DNA from: Bombardia bombarda
Taxonomy: Eukaryota > Ascomycota > Sordariomycetes > Sordariales > Lasiosphaeriaceae
Direction of reading: 5' to 3'
Assembly: GCA_030512295.1 (NCBI GenBank)
Contig: JAULSR010000001.1
Span: 7,959,001 to 8,023,000 of the forward strand
DNA length: 64,000 nt
The notes beneath the pieces were generated by a model, which ran no database searches, was not told the DNA's origin, and saw only the letters and a list, made by a program, of their open reading frames with translations. The position numbers and the translations under genes were made by a program. Positions 1 to 11,557 of this stretch are shown piece after piece (within the stretch, counting starts at the first letter, position 1; every line of letters begins with the position of its first letter).

Positions 1-2026
1 TTTCGTATTTCGGGTGTCAAGTCTTTGAAGGTGATTCCGACCTGAATTCGAGATTGAAATGCCAAATCCATTGTGCTGATGCGGTTTGTCGTGAGGAATA
101 GTACACCTTGAAAGTATTCGAGTTGACGAAGGAACACTTGTAAGGATTCATGTTAGCGCTACAGTGGCGTTAAGTCAATCTTGAAGATGGTATATTTACC
201 TGATACAATCCCATTCCTCCGGACATCCTCGAGAGATCTAGCCTCGAGAACGACGTCGGCCTCGTCCAAGAGGAGAATAGCATCCCAATTCATGGCACGC
301 CGAAACTCGGCTTCCAGCCGCTGCTGAAGTTTTGTCTCATCCCATACCAAGTCCCCGATGCTCAATGCAAGCAGCGGTCTCTTGACGGTTTCTGCCAGAC
401 TTTCTGCAGTGAGTGTTTTTCCGACCTGTACTCATTTTTCGATGTTAGTTAAGTCTGGAGCACAGAGAGGGATATTGCTAGGAAGGGGGTCAAACTAACA
501 CCAGGGGGCCCATGAAGTAAGATGACGAGGCCCTCTCCTTTTCCAGCGATCAAATCTCCACCACTGCTCTGTTTACGGCCATAGTGCTGTCCAACTAGTC
601 CTTGTAGCATTCTTTTCTTCTCCTCGTCCAGGACAAGGTGTTTCATAGCGTCCATGTTCCATTCAACCTCCTTCAGCTCGTCAACAATAGCCACACAGAA
701 CTTTTTAGTTAAAACCGCATAACAACCGACGATGGGAGGACACAGGCTTGCTTGCTCTTCAGTGAGCTTTGCTATGACAGGAATACTGTCCCATTGGTAC
801 TCCTTTCGGCTGTCAAACAAGCTCACATATAGTCGTCCCCTGCTGTCCTTCTGGGCAGCGTTGTCGAAGTTTGGGGACTGAAATTCCAGTTCTTGATTTG
901 CTTGAGTATCAAGGATCACTCGACCTTCAATCTGTAGTTCAACATGATTAACCAATGCCGAGAAAGTAAAATATGTGACGCACACCACGGTGCCGTTTAT
1001 GGGGTGAGAATACCTTGACTTTCCGCGTCGTTTGGGGGCCCCCGGCGGTCCCTGATTGGTCTCGAACATGAAGCCAATGCCGTTGTACTCCATACACGAG
1101 CTTTTCTTTTTGATATAGCTCTGCCATTTTCTTCCCCTGCTTGCCATATCTCGACAGAAATCTGCAACTGACTGGTCACTTTGTCGATGACGAACCGGGT
1201 AAACGACAAGCGAACTTATCAACCTTGGACCGACAAATGGGTGTATCCGAAAGCTGTAGGCCTTGCGTTTTATCTTATTCTCGGACCCGTCCCAGACAAG
1301 ACCCCATGTCACGAGCTCAATGTACTGAAGCGTCTTTGGTCTGCCATCACGGTCGCGAGCGGCCCTTTGTCTCTTACGCTCTTGAATCTCGACAAATATC
1401 AGGAGCCACTCGTTGTTCAGGTCATCTTTGCGGACCACGAGTTCTCCTGGCTGAAACAAGCGCCAAATCGTGTCGTACCGTACGAAGCCCGAGTCAAACG
1501 ACTCACTAGAGGCCGTCTTCCAGCGGGATGATGAACGTTCGGCGGTGAGCTCAAGTGCCTTAAAATCGGCTTGGGCTTCCGGAATGTTGAGCTTGGAGAT
1601 CTCAGCCCGCACGTCCTCCAGATGGTAGAAGAGCACAGGGAATGGAGCGGCCATTGTCATGTAGTTCTTTGGCGATGTGTTGAGCGAAGGGTGTTTGTTG
1701 ACTTTTTCGATGATTTCAATCAGGTACTTAGAGTAGATCTCTATGTGGGTGAGTTTATCGTCATCTTGAAAGAACCAGGTGATGGCTGTTTGGTCTTTTG
1801 AGTCGGCGTTTCCATCTCCTGATCGGTCCAGTGTCTCAAAGAACTTTCGCAATGTCATCTGTCGTCCTTTCTCGTATTCTACCAGAATTCGATCCTTCCA
1901 AGCATCTTCAGCATTGTCTGTTTCGCTGTCTGACGAATCCGACAACCTGCCTCGTCCAGTGTCGTCCTCCTCGCCATTATGGTTAACCTGTCCCGGAGTT
2001 GGGCTGGGAAAAGTGCTCGGTGCCAT
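1..2026 (-). CDS. AAA+ ATPase with DUF7025-type N-terminal region, 3' end cut by window edge
   Basis: Fungal AAA+ ATPase of unknown substrate. Exons on the minus strand are 2026-500, 425-200 and 136 to the window edge, with introns 426-499 and 137-199. I start at the ATG at 2024-2026 (A at -3); the open frame extends further upstream only through a non-ATG codon. The first ~45 residues are acidic and disordered, then comes a long region typical of DUF7025 proteins, then the AAA core. Walker A GPPGVGKT is built across the first intron. Walker B ILLLDEAD lies in exon 2, and sensor-1 FLTTNR plus the likely arginine-finger segment FQSRIQ lie in exon 3. The C-terminal lid and tail are outside the window. 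It is head to head with the STAND-like gene at 2745, with 718 bp between the two start codons. Family assignment is firm; biological role unknown. Confidence 0.85.
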
Positions 2027-2744
2027 TTGTGCTAAGACCCGATGCTGTGAGAAGAGTATTCGTTTAATGATCAAGATGCGGAACTAGATGTGTAGAATAT
2101 GTAGTGTAGTTGGTGAGGGAGGTAAATGATGAGAGGTCGCATCCGACTCCTTCGTTGGCGGCAGGGGTTTACTCCCCTACTTCCCTAGGTACCTAAATTT
2201 TGCACGGCCAATGCCCGTCTAGTTCTAGGTAGGCAGTGCTCAATTCGCCCAGTGGGCTGCCCGAGTCTAAGGTGCCCAGGTGGCGGGGTACCTCAGGCAG
2301 GTATGCCATCATTGGATGTGTTACACTGCCGCCTAAACCTGGAAGTCGCAACCGTTTAGCTGCCAAGGATTAGACCTAGCACCAAAAAGGTCCATCATTT
2401 GCTAGGATCTGCTGAGAGCCTTTCGGTGAGATGCAAATCCACAGCACCTTGCAGCTGAGACGAGCTAGTCAAGGCGTCGCTTTTTCCTATCTGGTAAGCT
2501 CGAGAAACATAGCTCGTCCCGATCACGCCCCTACGGGCCAAAATCGGCAGAGCCATGTGCACCCTCCCCCGCTCTCTCACGCCCAGAACACATGGTTCTT
2601 TTCCGTCCCCGTCGAGGCTGCTGCGCCACTTCAGATTGCCTCACACTACAACCTACCGTCCTGAGATAGGCATCGCGATCAAATTTGCTGTCCGATACCT
2701 TTTTCCCAACAGAGCACAAGGTGTAACAGGGTGCGCGCTTCGAA
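2027..2744. other. Intergenic, shared promoter region of two divergent genes
   Basis: No coding feature supported. It separates the start codons of the leftward AAA+ gene and the rightward STAND-like gene, so it should contain both promoters. It holds a TACCTAGGTA-like element near 2185-2200 (ccctaggtacctaaa). Confidence 0.5.
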
Positions 2745-4895
2745 ATGCAGAAGAGCAATACAGGATCCGCTTCGAGGGAAGAGGCAAAATGGGCGGTGTG
2801 GTATCAGCCGGGTCTGGAAGAAGATGGGTATGTCAGCCATCTTCCAGGGAAACAATTGAAGATTCAGCTAACATGAGTTACCTCTTTAACTCGCAGCCAA
2901 ATATACGCCAAGGCTCTTCGGAAGTGCAAGGATATCAACCACGATCTCAATGCAGATATGCTCGAGAGCAAACAACATCAGAAGAAGCAGCCGGTAGTCT
3001 CACGAATAGCTATTAGCCCATTCAAAAGATCCACGCACCAGAGGGAGGCGTATACAGCATCGTGGGTAACGACATTGGTGGAGGAGGAAAGGGCCAAAAT
3101 TGAGACGGAGCAAAGCGCAAAACCTGAATGGAGGCAAAAGGTTACTGGTGCAGCTTATGAGATCGCTCGAACTGCCACAGCGCTTAAGCCCATCATCGAC
3201 ATATTCATACCTCAGAGCCCCGAGTATTCTGTCCCTTACGCGTGTCTGTGGATTGTATTCAAGGTATTATCAGTTCTCCCACATGCCTTCATTCTCTAAC
3301 ATTGCTTGACTGATGTCTCTCAGGGTTTCGTTTCGAGGAAAGACAAGAATGACTCCGTTCTGGGTATCATTATCTCTCTGTCCGAGGACATTCACGTTTT
3401 TGAAGCACATGCAAATATGTTCCCAACCGACGAGATGAAAATTACGCTGGCCGAGCTGTACATCCATACCGCCGATCTTCTTTGGAGACTGGCCAGGTAC
3501 TACTCTCATGGAATCTTTGGTAAGGGTTGCACTTTCGAATGTTCCAGTTTCTCTCCAATTAAATGCACCTACCTGCCTGATAATAGAACTGATCAAAGCC
3601 CTTGCAGTTCAACTAACTGATGCCCTGTTACCACGCGCAAAATACAATTTTGACTTATATCGTCAAAACATCGCGAAGACAGCTGAACGACTAAAGATGC
3701 TTTGTGACACTGGGCACGCTGCTGAGCAGAAGTATATCAAGGACCGTATTGATGATGTTGACTCCGGTATGCTCAATCTACATCACACTCGAATACCACC
3801 AGCGGCTGACTCCACCGATTCCAGGACTTCGTCAACTCGCCAGCAAACTCGAAGACTTTCGCCAGTGTGAGTGGTTTACATTCTATTCTATAAACCGCAA
3901 CTTCGTCCTCCTGACTCGACTATCTTCTAGTTAAAGCTCAGCATCTAGTTCACGATCTCATCGACATATGGGACGACGAAGTGGGTGATGTCGAAGATGA
4001 GCTCTACATGTGGGAAGCTTTACAATTTTCCACACCACGTAGGGATCACTGGAGCCAGAACGGCATCATGGCCTGCCTACTCGATTGGCGCAAAAGAAGT
4101 GACGAGAAACACAACTCTATTCTCTGGATATGTTCCGAGAGCAACGGTCGTCAATCCTGGATGACCGAGTTTTCGATTGATCTGCTTCGGGTATGCCGAG
4201 CCCAGGGACAGGCCACAACGTTCGGTTTCTGCGACCGCCCCAGGGGCATTAGATGGACGCCCAAGCAACTCTTGAAACAGCTCATTGCGCAGCTTCTCAA
4301 CCAGAATCCCAGCATGGTAATGTCTGAGCCCTCTATCTTCAACCAACGAATGTTTCGCAAGGCCACTACCTTTCAGTCCACATTCCGGCTTCTCCAGTCA
4401 ATCATTGGTATTATGGGGCCCATCATCCTTGTCATCGACCGTCTGGACCTCTGTATCCCAGATACGGACAGTGCTGAACAACAAAGCATTGTGCAAGCGC
4501 TGGCCGCGTTGGTTCGGGCGTATCCAAAGACCTTGAAAGTGCTCGTTTCATCCGGTCATATAATTGGACCGCAGTCACTACCCGGGCTACCCATCAGCTT
4601 TGCCAAAGTCAACACCCGTCGACGACCACGGCGAATATACTACGATGGGCCCCCAAAACTCCCAGCACAACGGCGTCCCCCTCCCTCCCTTTCTCCTGAG
4701 TATTTACAGAGATTGCGAATAAGACAGCGCGGGGGGCGCAGGAAGCACGAGGGCGATGGCGATGATGGCGATGAGTACGACACGGACGACAGCACCGTCA
4801 ACAGTGAGACTGCTAGCAGCGCCAGCAGCTATGAGAGCGATGAGAGCGACAGGAGCGTTGCCTCTTCGGTCGTGTCATTCAAGTACATACCCTAA
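2745..4895 (+). CDS. STAND/NACHT-like NTPase with DUF7708-type N-terminus and degenerate P-loop
   Basis: Six exons: 2745-2827, 2897-3263, 3324-3519, 3587-3766, 3825-3866 and 3931-4895, all GT-AG and phase-consistent, giving 610 residues. The N-terminal ~250 residues (EYSVPYACLWIVFKGF and flanks) look like the DUF7708 domain found in front of fungal NACHT or NLR-type ATPases. The P-loop position reads SILWICSESNGRQSW, so the expected GxxxxGK[ST] is missing. A Walker B-like IILVIDRLDLC follows about 140 residues later. The protein then ends in an Arg/Pro-rich stretch and an acidic, Ser-rich tail, with no ankyrin, WD40 or TPR repeats. Family knowledge suggests a signalling or self-recognition ATPase; nucleotide binding may be impaired. 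The first-exon start (ATG 2745) is inferred from the good join into the QIYAKALRK exon. Confidence 0.75.
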
Positions 4896-5540
4896 TCCGG
4901 ACAACGAATGTGGTTACTGAACGAAGATTCGAAGTCGTGGGAATGTGCTTGTCACCGGTACAGACTTTACCGTATCGTACTGTGACTGCCATAGGATCGT
5001 GATATATGGCTTCATCGCGTGATATTGGGAAGAAAGTGAAACGGCACGGAGATGAGCGCCAACAAAGTTCCATTCTTGTTGTCTGGTTAGGTAAGCTCTT
5101 TGGGACGAAAGCAAGCCGAGTGGCACAATCAAGCTTTCCCAAGCAGGTACTCGGACCCGCCCGCATTTATCGTGCAATTCACGACGCGCATCGGTAATTA
5201 AGGACCCGAAGCGGGGAGATGGTAGGTAATGCACCTTAAGGAGGTATATTTGCAAACTGTGATTGAGGGACGGGATCCAACTCTTTGGTTCATGGCGGCT
5301 AATTCCTTCATTCATACACAGATTACGCCCGCAGTCCCGGTTCCCCTCGTGGCTGATATCGGTCGACTACATTCCCATATAGCTAAGTTACCTAGGTACT
5401 TTAACTGGCCAGTGAATGTGGGCAGCTACATGTCCGACTTAAATACAAGGTTGTCAACTTGAATAAACGCGACAAACTTGAACAACTTCAGCCAACCGCA
5501 TCAACAAGACCTGACATCGATTACCTGATATTCAACGAGC
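4896..5540. other. Intergenic
   Basis: 3' flank of the STAND-like gene and promoter of the carboxylesterase. I see no gene. A short ATG frame (5006-5197) has no intron context or recognisable family. A palindromic cctaggtac element occurs near 5390. Confidence 0.5.
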
Positions 5541-7789
5541 ATGCGGTCTGCCATCACCTTGCTGGCCCTCTCGGCTGTTCAGGCTTTGGCCCTAGGTGGA
5601 GACTTAACCATTCTATCGCGAAACAAGCTGGACGGTAACTTGCATAGTTACCCATACCCTCTGCTTCCAGTACAAGAAGTGACGACTAACTTGGATATTT
5701 TCTCTCCCCAGGCGCACAAAACGATGGCTCCGCCGCGATTCTCTGCAGGCAACCCATTGCATACTATGCTGCCAAAGTTGACTGCATTCTTCTCGGCGAA
5801 GATCTGTGGAATCCAGACACCGCCAACTTCAATGACACCCTTGCTGCATCTTTGAACTACGAGGTGTATCAGGGCGTTGTTCTGCCTACTCAGAGCTATT
5901 GGATTTCCAAGGTCAACGAATCTGATGACGGTTGCCGCGCCATCGATGGCACAGGACAAGTACACGCCATGGACTGCGGTGCAGGGCTACCTGCGCTATG
6001 CACGAATACTGCTCCCGTTTCCACCAGCTCGTTTGCCAACAACTCCCAGGAGTGGCAGGTGTCGCATTGGGTCGGAGACAAGATAGTGACGGGGTATCGG
6101 GACTACCATACATGGAAGTTCAGGGGCCTGCGCTACGCCGACCAGCCCCAGCGCTTTGGCTATTCGACGGCTTCAAGCTTTGACGAGGCAGGTGATGTCG
6201 ATGCCACCACTGCGGGGGCTGACTGTTCGCAGCCTATCGGCGAGGTCAAGAATGGAAGCAGTGAGGATTGCTTGTTCGCCAACGTGTGGACACCCTATCT
6301 GCCGAGTTATTTGGACTTGAAGAACAAGAGAGGGCTACTCAAGCCTGTGATGCTGTATCTGTATGGGGGAGGTTTGACATCCGGCTCGGGAAAGAATCCA
6401 AACACCGACGGCACGAACCTTGCCTCCCATGGCGACGTTGTCGTCGTCTCGGTCAACTACCGCGTTGGATCGTTGGGATTCTTAAACTTCAATGACGGTG
6501 TTCACAACGGCAACTACGGGATCTCGGATATGGTGAGCGCCCTGGAATGGGTCCACAAGTATATCGACTGTTTTGGTGGAGACCCCGACAGAGTCACAGT
6601 GTTTGGGGAGTCGTCTGGGGCGCAGAGCACACATATCTTGCTGGGCGTGGAAAAGGCAAAGGGTCTGTTCCACAGAGCTATCATGCAGTCCGGGCCAGAC
6701 GGATACCCGAGTGATGGGAAGCTGCTGTCGTACCCCTATTATGACACATTGGAACACAACTTCAACACAACCACCAAGGCGGTGCTACAGGCAGCTGGTT
6801 GTCTGAATGCTACAGATCAGATTGCCTGTCTCGGCAAATTCAGTGGGTTCGACCTCGTCAACCTGGCTACCAACGCCAAGTGAGTTTCCTAGCACTCCAA
6901 GAGTGTCATTTCAACTGAATACTAGTCTAACCGAGCTAACCACCCTTCCCCCACCAGCGGCGTCGTCGTCGACGGCACATACCTGACCTACCACGAGCTC
7001 GTCGTCAACCAAACCGCCGCCAGCTACGCCACCAACGTCTCCATAATGGCCGGCGTCAACCGCGACGAGGCCGGCGTCAACATCGACGAATACCCCTCCA
7101 ACACCACCACTTTCGCCGACTACTTCAACACCCAAGTCGGCAACCACTTCTCCATGCCCTCCAACGCCTCCGTCATCCTCAACCTTACCCATTTTCCCAA
7201 CGCCCCAGGCGCAGGCGGCCTGGCCCCCACCCCCGACGCCATCTTCAACGCCTCCCTCCGCATCGCCACCAACGCCGTCTTCACCTGCTTCAACCTCGCC
7301 AAGGCCTACAGCGGCACCAAGCACCGCGCCTTCAAGTCCGTCTACTCGTTCCAGTTCAACCGCACCTACCAGACGACGGGCTACACGCGGCCCTGGTGCG
7401 TGCCGCCGCGCACCGAGGCCCGGCCCGACGGCGACCCGGACGCAGAGTACTACAAATGCCACGCGGGCGAGCAGATGATTGTGTTTGGCACGGCCAGACG
7501 CGCGGGCCGGCCCGAGCGCGATGGGCTGGACGTGCCGTTTATGCAGCTCGTGGTGGAGTACTGGGCGTCGTTTGCAAGAACGGGCGATCCGAATCCGGAT
7601 CGGGAGTATCTCGTGGCGAGGGGCCATAGGGGAACGCTGGAGCAGGTTGACAAGGTGGGCAGGTGGGAGGCTGTGGATGCGGAGAGGCCGACGATGAGAG
7701 TGCTGCAGTGGGATGGGAAGCAGGTGCCGTTTGTGGATCAGGATGTGTGCGGGGCGCTGGGAGCTCCGATGGATGTTCTTGAGGCTTGA
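5541..7789 (+). CDS. Secreted type-B carboxylesterase/lipase with N-terminal Cys-containing extension
   Basis: Serine hydrolase of the carboxylesterase type-B (alpha/beta-hydrolase) family, predicted to be secreted. Exons 5541-5634, 5712-6879 and 6958-7789 give 697 residues. The N-terminus (MRSAITLLALSAVQALALGG) is a clear signal peptide. Residues ~30-150 are a cysteine-containing extension ending in CRAIDG...MDCGAGLPALC, which precedes the esterase fold. The hydrolase part shows the substrate-entry segment FRGLRYADQP, the oxyanion stretch YLYGGGLTSGSG, the nucleophile elbow GESSG (Ser ~332, where GESAG is more common), an acidic GVNRDEAG segment and a His in YKCHAGEQMIVFG. Third-exon codon use is very GC-rich. 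Substrate cannot be told; fungal members hydrolyse esters, lipids or mycotoxins. Confidence 0.88.
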
Positions 7790-8214
7790 TGGGGGTATTA
7801 TTTGGTTTGTCAGGTGCTGTGACGTGCAACGAAATGCTGCTCCACCAAAAGGACGGACCCGGTAGGTTTCGAACCTACTGCAGCGTGTATATCAATTGCC
7901 ACGTCACAGATTCTTGGTGGTAGTAGTAATGGGTGCACATGCTTTGAAAAAACTATCATTCCTTCTATCGTTAAGTCTAGGACTCTAGGTTTGGTGGAAT
8001 TTTGTTTTTATTTTTTGGTGTAAGCACAGGCGGTACTAGAAACTAGCCGGAAGAGCCCCCTTGGCAAAATGCTTCAACTGACCGGGGGTCAGTGTTATAA
8101 AAGACTGAAGACAGCCAGATTTAGGTACTTACCTACCTAAATATCCGTTGTAGGATTTGCTTGACTCCAGTCAGTATTTGCAGCTCTGAAATTGTCCCAA
8201 ACGTCCTTACCTGG
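7790..8214. other. Intergenic between convergent genes, with a tRNA T-arm-like element
   Basis: 3' flanks of the esterase (plus) and the subtilase (minus). On the minus strand, 7855-7880 contains a perfect T-arm-like hairpin (GTAGG-TTCGAAA-CCTAC) followed by CGGGTCC and a T4 run, but no matching 5' acceptor or D-arm. The motif ggtacttacctacctaaat lies at about 8124-8142. Confidence 0.4.
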
Positions 8215-9611
8215 CTAGTAGTTGTTGGATAGGACATTGACCGTTGTTGGCGGTATACCATCTGGGTGGTAGTAGTCCTCAGCATGCTCCAGGACCAGCT
8301 TCTCCTCGTCGGGCACACGCTGAAAAGAGATTTCTTTCAGCCATTTCTTCATCCTCATTCCGACGGTATTGCCGTTTTTGTAGTCTGATGGGCTGTACTT
8401 AAACCGTTCCTGGAAGTCGGGATGTCCGAGGAAGTATGCGGCCAGTCCTGCCTGTCAACAATGTTACTTACTTAGTCACATCCTAATCAAGACAAGAGAT
8501 GGAGCCAATGGGACGACATACCACCTGAGGACTGGAATAACTTGTCCCCCATTTCTTGCTCGGGGTTTCGCTTGTGGAAGTGAGGTCATAGCACTCGACT
8601 TGGCATGCAGGGGCGTAGATGTCGACCGGGCAGTCTTTGGTACCCGGTGTGCTTTCCCACCAAAGCCTGCCCACCATGTCAGTTCCCCCAACCAAGATGG
8701 CATCATTTCTTGGCCCTGCCAAGCACGTTGGCGCCTTGCTCTCGGTTGTCTCTCTTAACATCGCGCAGCTATTTCCTGCTGCCATTACAACCACTATTCC
8801 CCGCTTTGAGAAGGCCTCCAGTACCCTTTTGCACCTCTCTTTGTACTCGTCAAAGGTCGGCTTGAATTCATCATAGATGTTCGTCAGATCAAAGCCTATA
8901 TGTGGTAAGTCCATGTGTCAGTCATAAGAGATGCAGCAAGTAAGATTCATTCTTGGATAAACACGTACCAATTTGAATTGACACAACAGCCTTTCCTGGG
9001 GGTATCTCCCCTCGATCAACAACCTCAATAATGTTCTCCAGCGCAGTCACGTATGCTAACGGGATACACCACTGCCACCATCGAGGTTTGCCCGGAATCT
9101 TCCTGAATGCGGTCGTTTGTACCTTTTGGAGGTAGAGATTGGCTAAAGGCGCCACGCCCGACTGCGATCCTGCAGCAATAATGGCAATACTCGTCCCATG
9201 CCCTTCCGGGTTCATCCCTTCCTCATCCCGGGCTTTGGCATTATCGTCCATGCTATTGTCACAGACCCATTCATCATTTCGCAGAAACCATGGTACATGT
9301 AGCTGGCTGGGTGGCACGATCCAGGTCTTTATTGTTCGTTGGTCCGACTTCCACTCCTATTTGAAACTGTGAGTTAATTACTTCATGGTTACTGGGACAT
9401 TTGGAACCAGATTCACTAAACATACATGAGGATATCTGTTGAGCTGGAACCCGGTGTCTGGAATGACAATCCATATCCCCTTTCCCTTGGATGGGTGACA
9501 CCTGTATGAATCCCCTTGACCTGGCTTTTCATGGTTCTTAGGTGCCGATATCAGTGACAAGTATGAAGGACATGGAACCAATCCTTTCATTTGCCGGGAT
9601 GTCGATGTCAT
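8215..9611 (-). CDS. Subtilisin-like serine protease (peptidase S8), short form
   Basis: Exons on the minus strand are 9611-9426, 9356-8969, 8895-8522 and 8451-8215, with introns of 69, 73 and 70 nt in correct phase, giving 394 residues. The catalytic triad is complete: Asp in WIVIPDTGF, His in NPEGHGTSIA, and Ser in GTSYSSPQVAG, where the intron falls after PQV. The oxyanion Asn is in VMAAGNSC. The start ATG at 9611 leaves only ~50 residues before the Asp motif. No signal peptide and no I9 propeptide are visible, and upstream sequence is A/T-rich with stops. Either the enzyme is a short cytosolic subtilase, as seen near fungal NLR-type genes, or a first exon has been lost or missed. It is convergent with the carboxylesterase. 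Confidence 0.85.
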
Positions 9612-11064
9612 TATTGAAATAATTTAAGAAGGATGTTAATTGCTTAAGGTGTTAAACCATGCTCAAGTCAGATTTCACATGGATTTTTGTGATGTTGAGT
9701 TGCAGAAAGAGACTGACGTTTGAAAACAGACTTTATGAAGAAATAGAGGCCTGATAATGTGTGAGACTTAAATAATTAGTGATTTAGTTAGGTACCTTGC
9801 TAAAGGGGGGGTGCGAATGGGACGTGACACCTGGGAACTCTCTCCCTTGACCAAATCATAGTGTCCCAACATGGAATCTACTGGCAGTCATCCCAACCAT
9901 CCGCATCTAGGCATCCACCAATTAATCACAAATACCCTCGCAGTACCAGTGCTGTTCGCAAGTCCGGAAAGCCAGTAGGATGCTAACCAACTGGATCGTG
10001 AAGCATTTCTTCAAGCATTTAGGTTTATGTGTCACCCCTTACTTCAGATTCCCATACTCCAGTAACTGGAAAGTATGGATTGGTCATAATATCCATCGCC
10101 GTTGTTACCTAGTGACCATCATGTGTCTCAGAGACAGATGTTGAAGATCGTTCAATCTTTATCATCTTATTGACTCGGGGGCTGAGCAGTGGGAATCGAT
10201 GTGTAATGCTGAGGTTATCACCATCAAATGCTAATCATGAACCACTTTGTGGTCCTCATCTGATGATTTCAGGGGCGTGTTTACGGCAGGCAGGGGTGGG
10301 TTTGATACCTTAATCTTATTTGTGTGGATCACTGCAGGCACCACTTTGACAATAGCTAGGTATATTTCACCAGGAAGGTGCAACCCTGAATCAGCGCACG
10401 TCCAAGCTTTATCCACGTACACAGTATGGTTCATCGGAACCCAAGCCGGCGCTAGGTGGCCAAACCTTTCTTCAGCCTAAACTAGGTACCTTATACACCG
10501 TCACCACCTGGCATCGAACCCGCACCTCGTTGCTCATTGATCGGTCTTTGTCGCACAGTCCCAATGCCACTCACTCACTCTACTTTTTGGCACAAGCGCA
10601 ATGCCCATGACGAATCGCATTTCTATCATCATTTTCATGCAGCCAAGCGCGGGTCCCCTGCTGGGGGGAGCACGTGGCGGAACGTGCCCCTGATCTTTCT
10701 CGATGCCGTTCCACCCATCACTCTGCCTGGCAGTCGTGATCATAGTCCTTTCCTGAATCCAGTCCCTTCCCGTCCCTCCCTTCCCGCTCAAGCATTCTGT
10801 TTCTCTATTTCTGCCTCTTTTGGATCTTCTCCTCCTGATCCCTAGGTATCGCCCCCGTCCAAAACTTTTAACTCGACCTCAGTTCTTCTGAAAGAGGACC
10901 GCCGCCAAGGGGTCAATGTTTCATGCCGACCAGTACCATCATGTCAGAATATGAAGAGATGATGCATCCGTTAACCACCATGCCGCTTTGAACGAAACTA
11001 AGACAATCCGACGCAATCCCCAAACGGAATTTGAAGATAAGAAAGGGGCCTACGGAATCATAAG
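9612..11064. other. Intergenic
   Basis: Upstream of both the leftward subtilase and the rightward CCCH-repeat protein. No reading frame here has a recognisable domain or good splice signals. Contains TACCTAGGTA-like fragments near 9788, 10484 and 10840. Confidence 0.5.
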
Positions 11065-11557
11065 ATGGGACACAAGCAGTCGCTGCCAGTGAGCGCATCT
11101 CTGTCATACCACTAACATTACCGCAATATTTGCTGTCGTTGATACTTATTTGTACACTCGTGGTCGCTGGCAGTTGCGGGCTACCTTCTACTGTCCCGAG
11201 ACAGGAAAGACAATTGAGAACCCGCTGGGGGTCTGCCAGCACTGCCAAGCCGCTCACGATATCATCTGGCAGTCCGTCTATGTTTGCCCAAACACGGGCT
11301 ACCGAATCGAGTTCCTGTCGCGGCGAGCAGGCAAGGAGTGTCCCTCGTGCTTCCAAGTTCATCGCCCTTTCAGCAAGAGGGTCTTCATCTGCCCCGTCAC
11401 TGGCGCCCAAATAACCCACCCGAGAGAAACCGGCGGCAAGTGCCAAAAGTGTAGGAGGAGTCACGAGGATAACTCGACCCCCTTGGGAAGCCGCGAGGCC
11501 GTCATGGCACGAAACGTAGTGCCTACGATAAACGGAGTCCGTGGAATACGGGACTAG
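11065..11557 (+). CDS. Small protein of three tandem CCCH zinc-binding modules
   Basis: I do not recognise this family. Two exons, 11065-11088 (eight codons) and 11174-11557, give 135 residues. The intron 11089-11173 has donor GTGAGC, branch CTAAC and acceptor GGCAG. The frame alone has no ATG, so this first exon (MGHKQSLP) supplies the start. The body is three repeats of C-P-x-T-G-x-x-I followed by C-x2-C-x3-H. Spacings between first and second Cys are 13, 17 and 16 residues, so each unit offers C-C-C-H ligands. The repeats begin with FYCPETG, YVCPNTG and FICPVTG. A short basic tail ends in NGVRGIRD. No signal peptide. It could bind zinc and nucleic acid or protein; role unknown. Confidence 0.65.

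Noticed and set aside
932..1013. Intron-like segment (GTATTC ... CTACAG) inside the AAA+ exon
   Set aside because: Removing its 82 nt would shift the frame into stops, while reading through keeps a long open frame; kept as coding.
2555..3016. 153-residue plus-strand frame over the start of the STAND-like gene
   Set aside because: A different frame from the spliced model; it reads through the first intron and has no recognisable content.
5006..5197. 63-residue ATG frame between STAND-like and esterase genes
   Set aside because: Short, no family features, lies in a promoter region.
6911..7627. Long antisense frame opposite the third esterase exon
   Set aside because: Shadow of a GC-rich real exon: Gly/Val-rich and without motifs. 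The same applies to 43155-43910 and 46171-46923.
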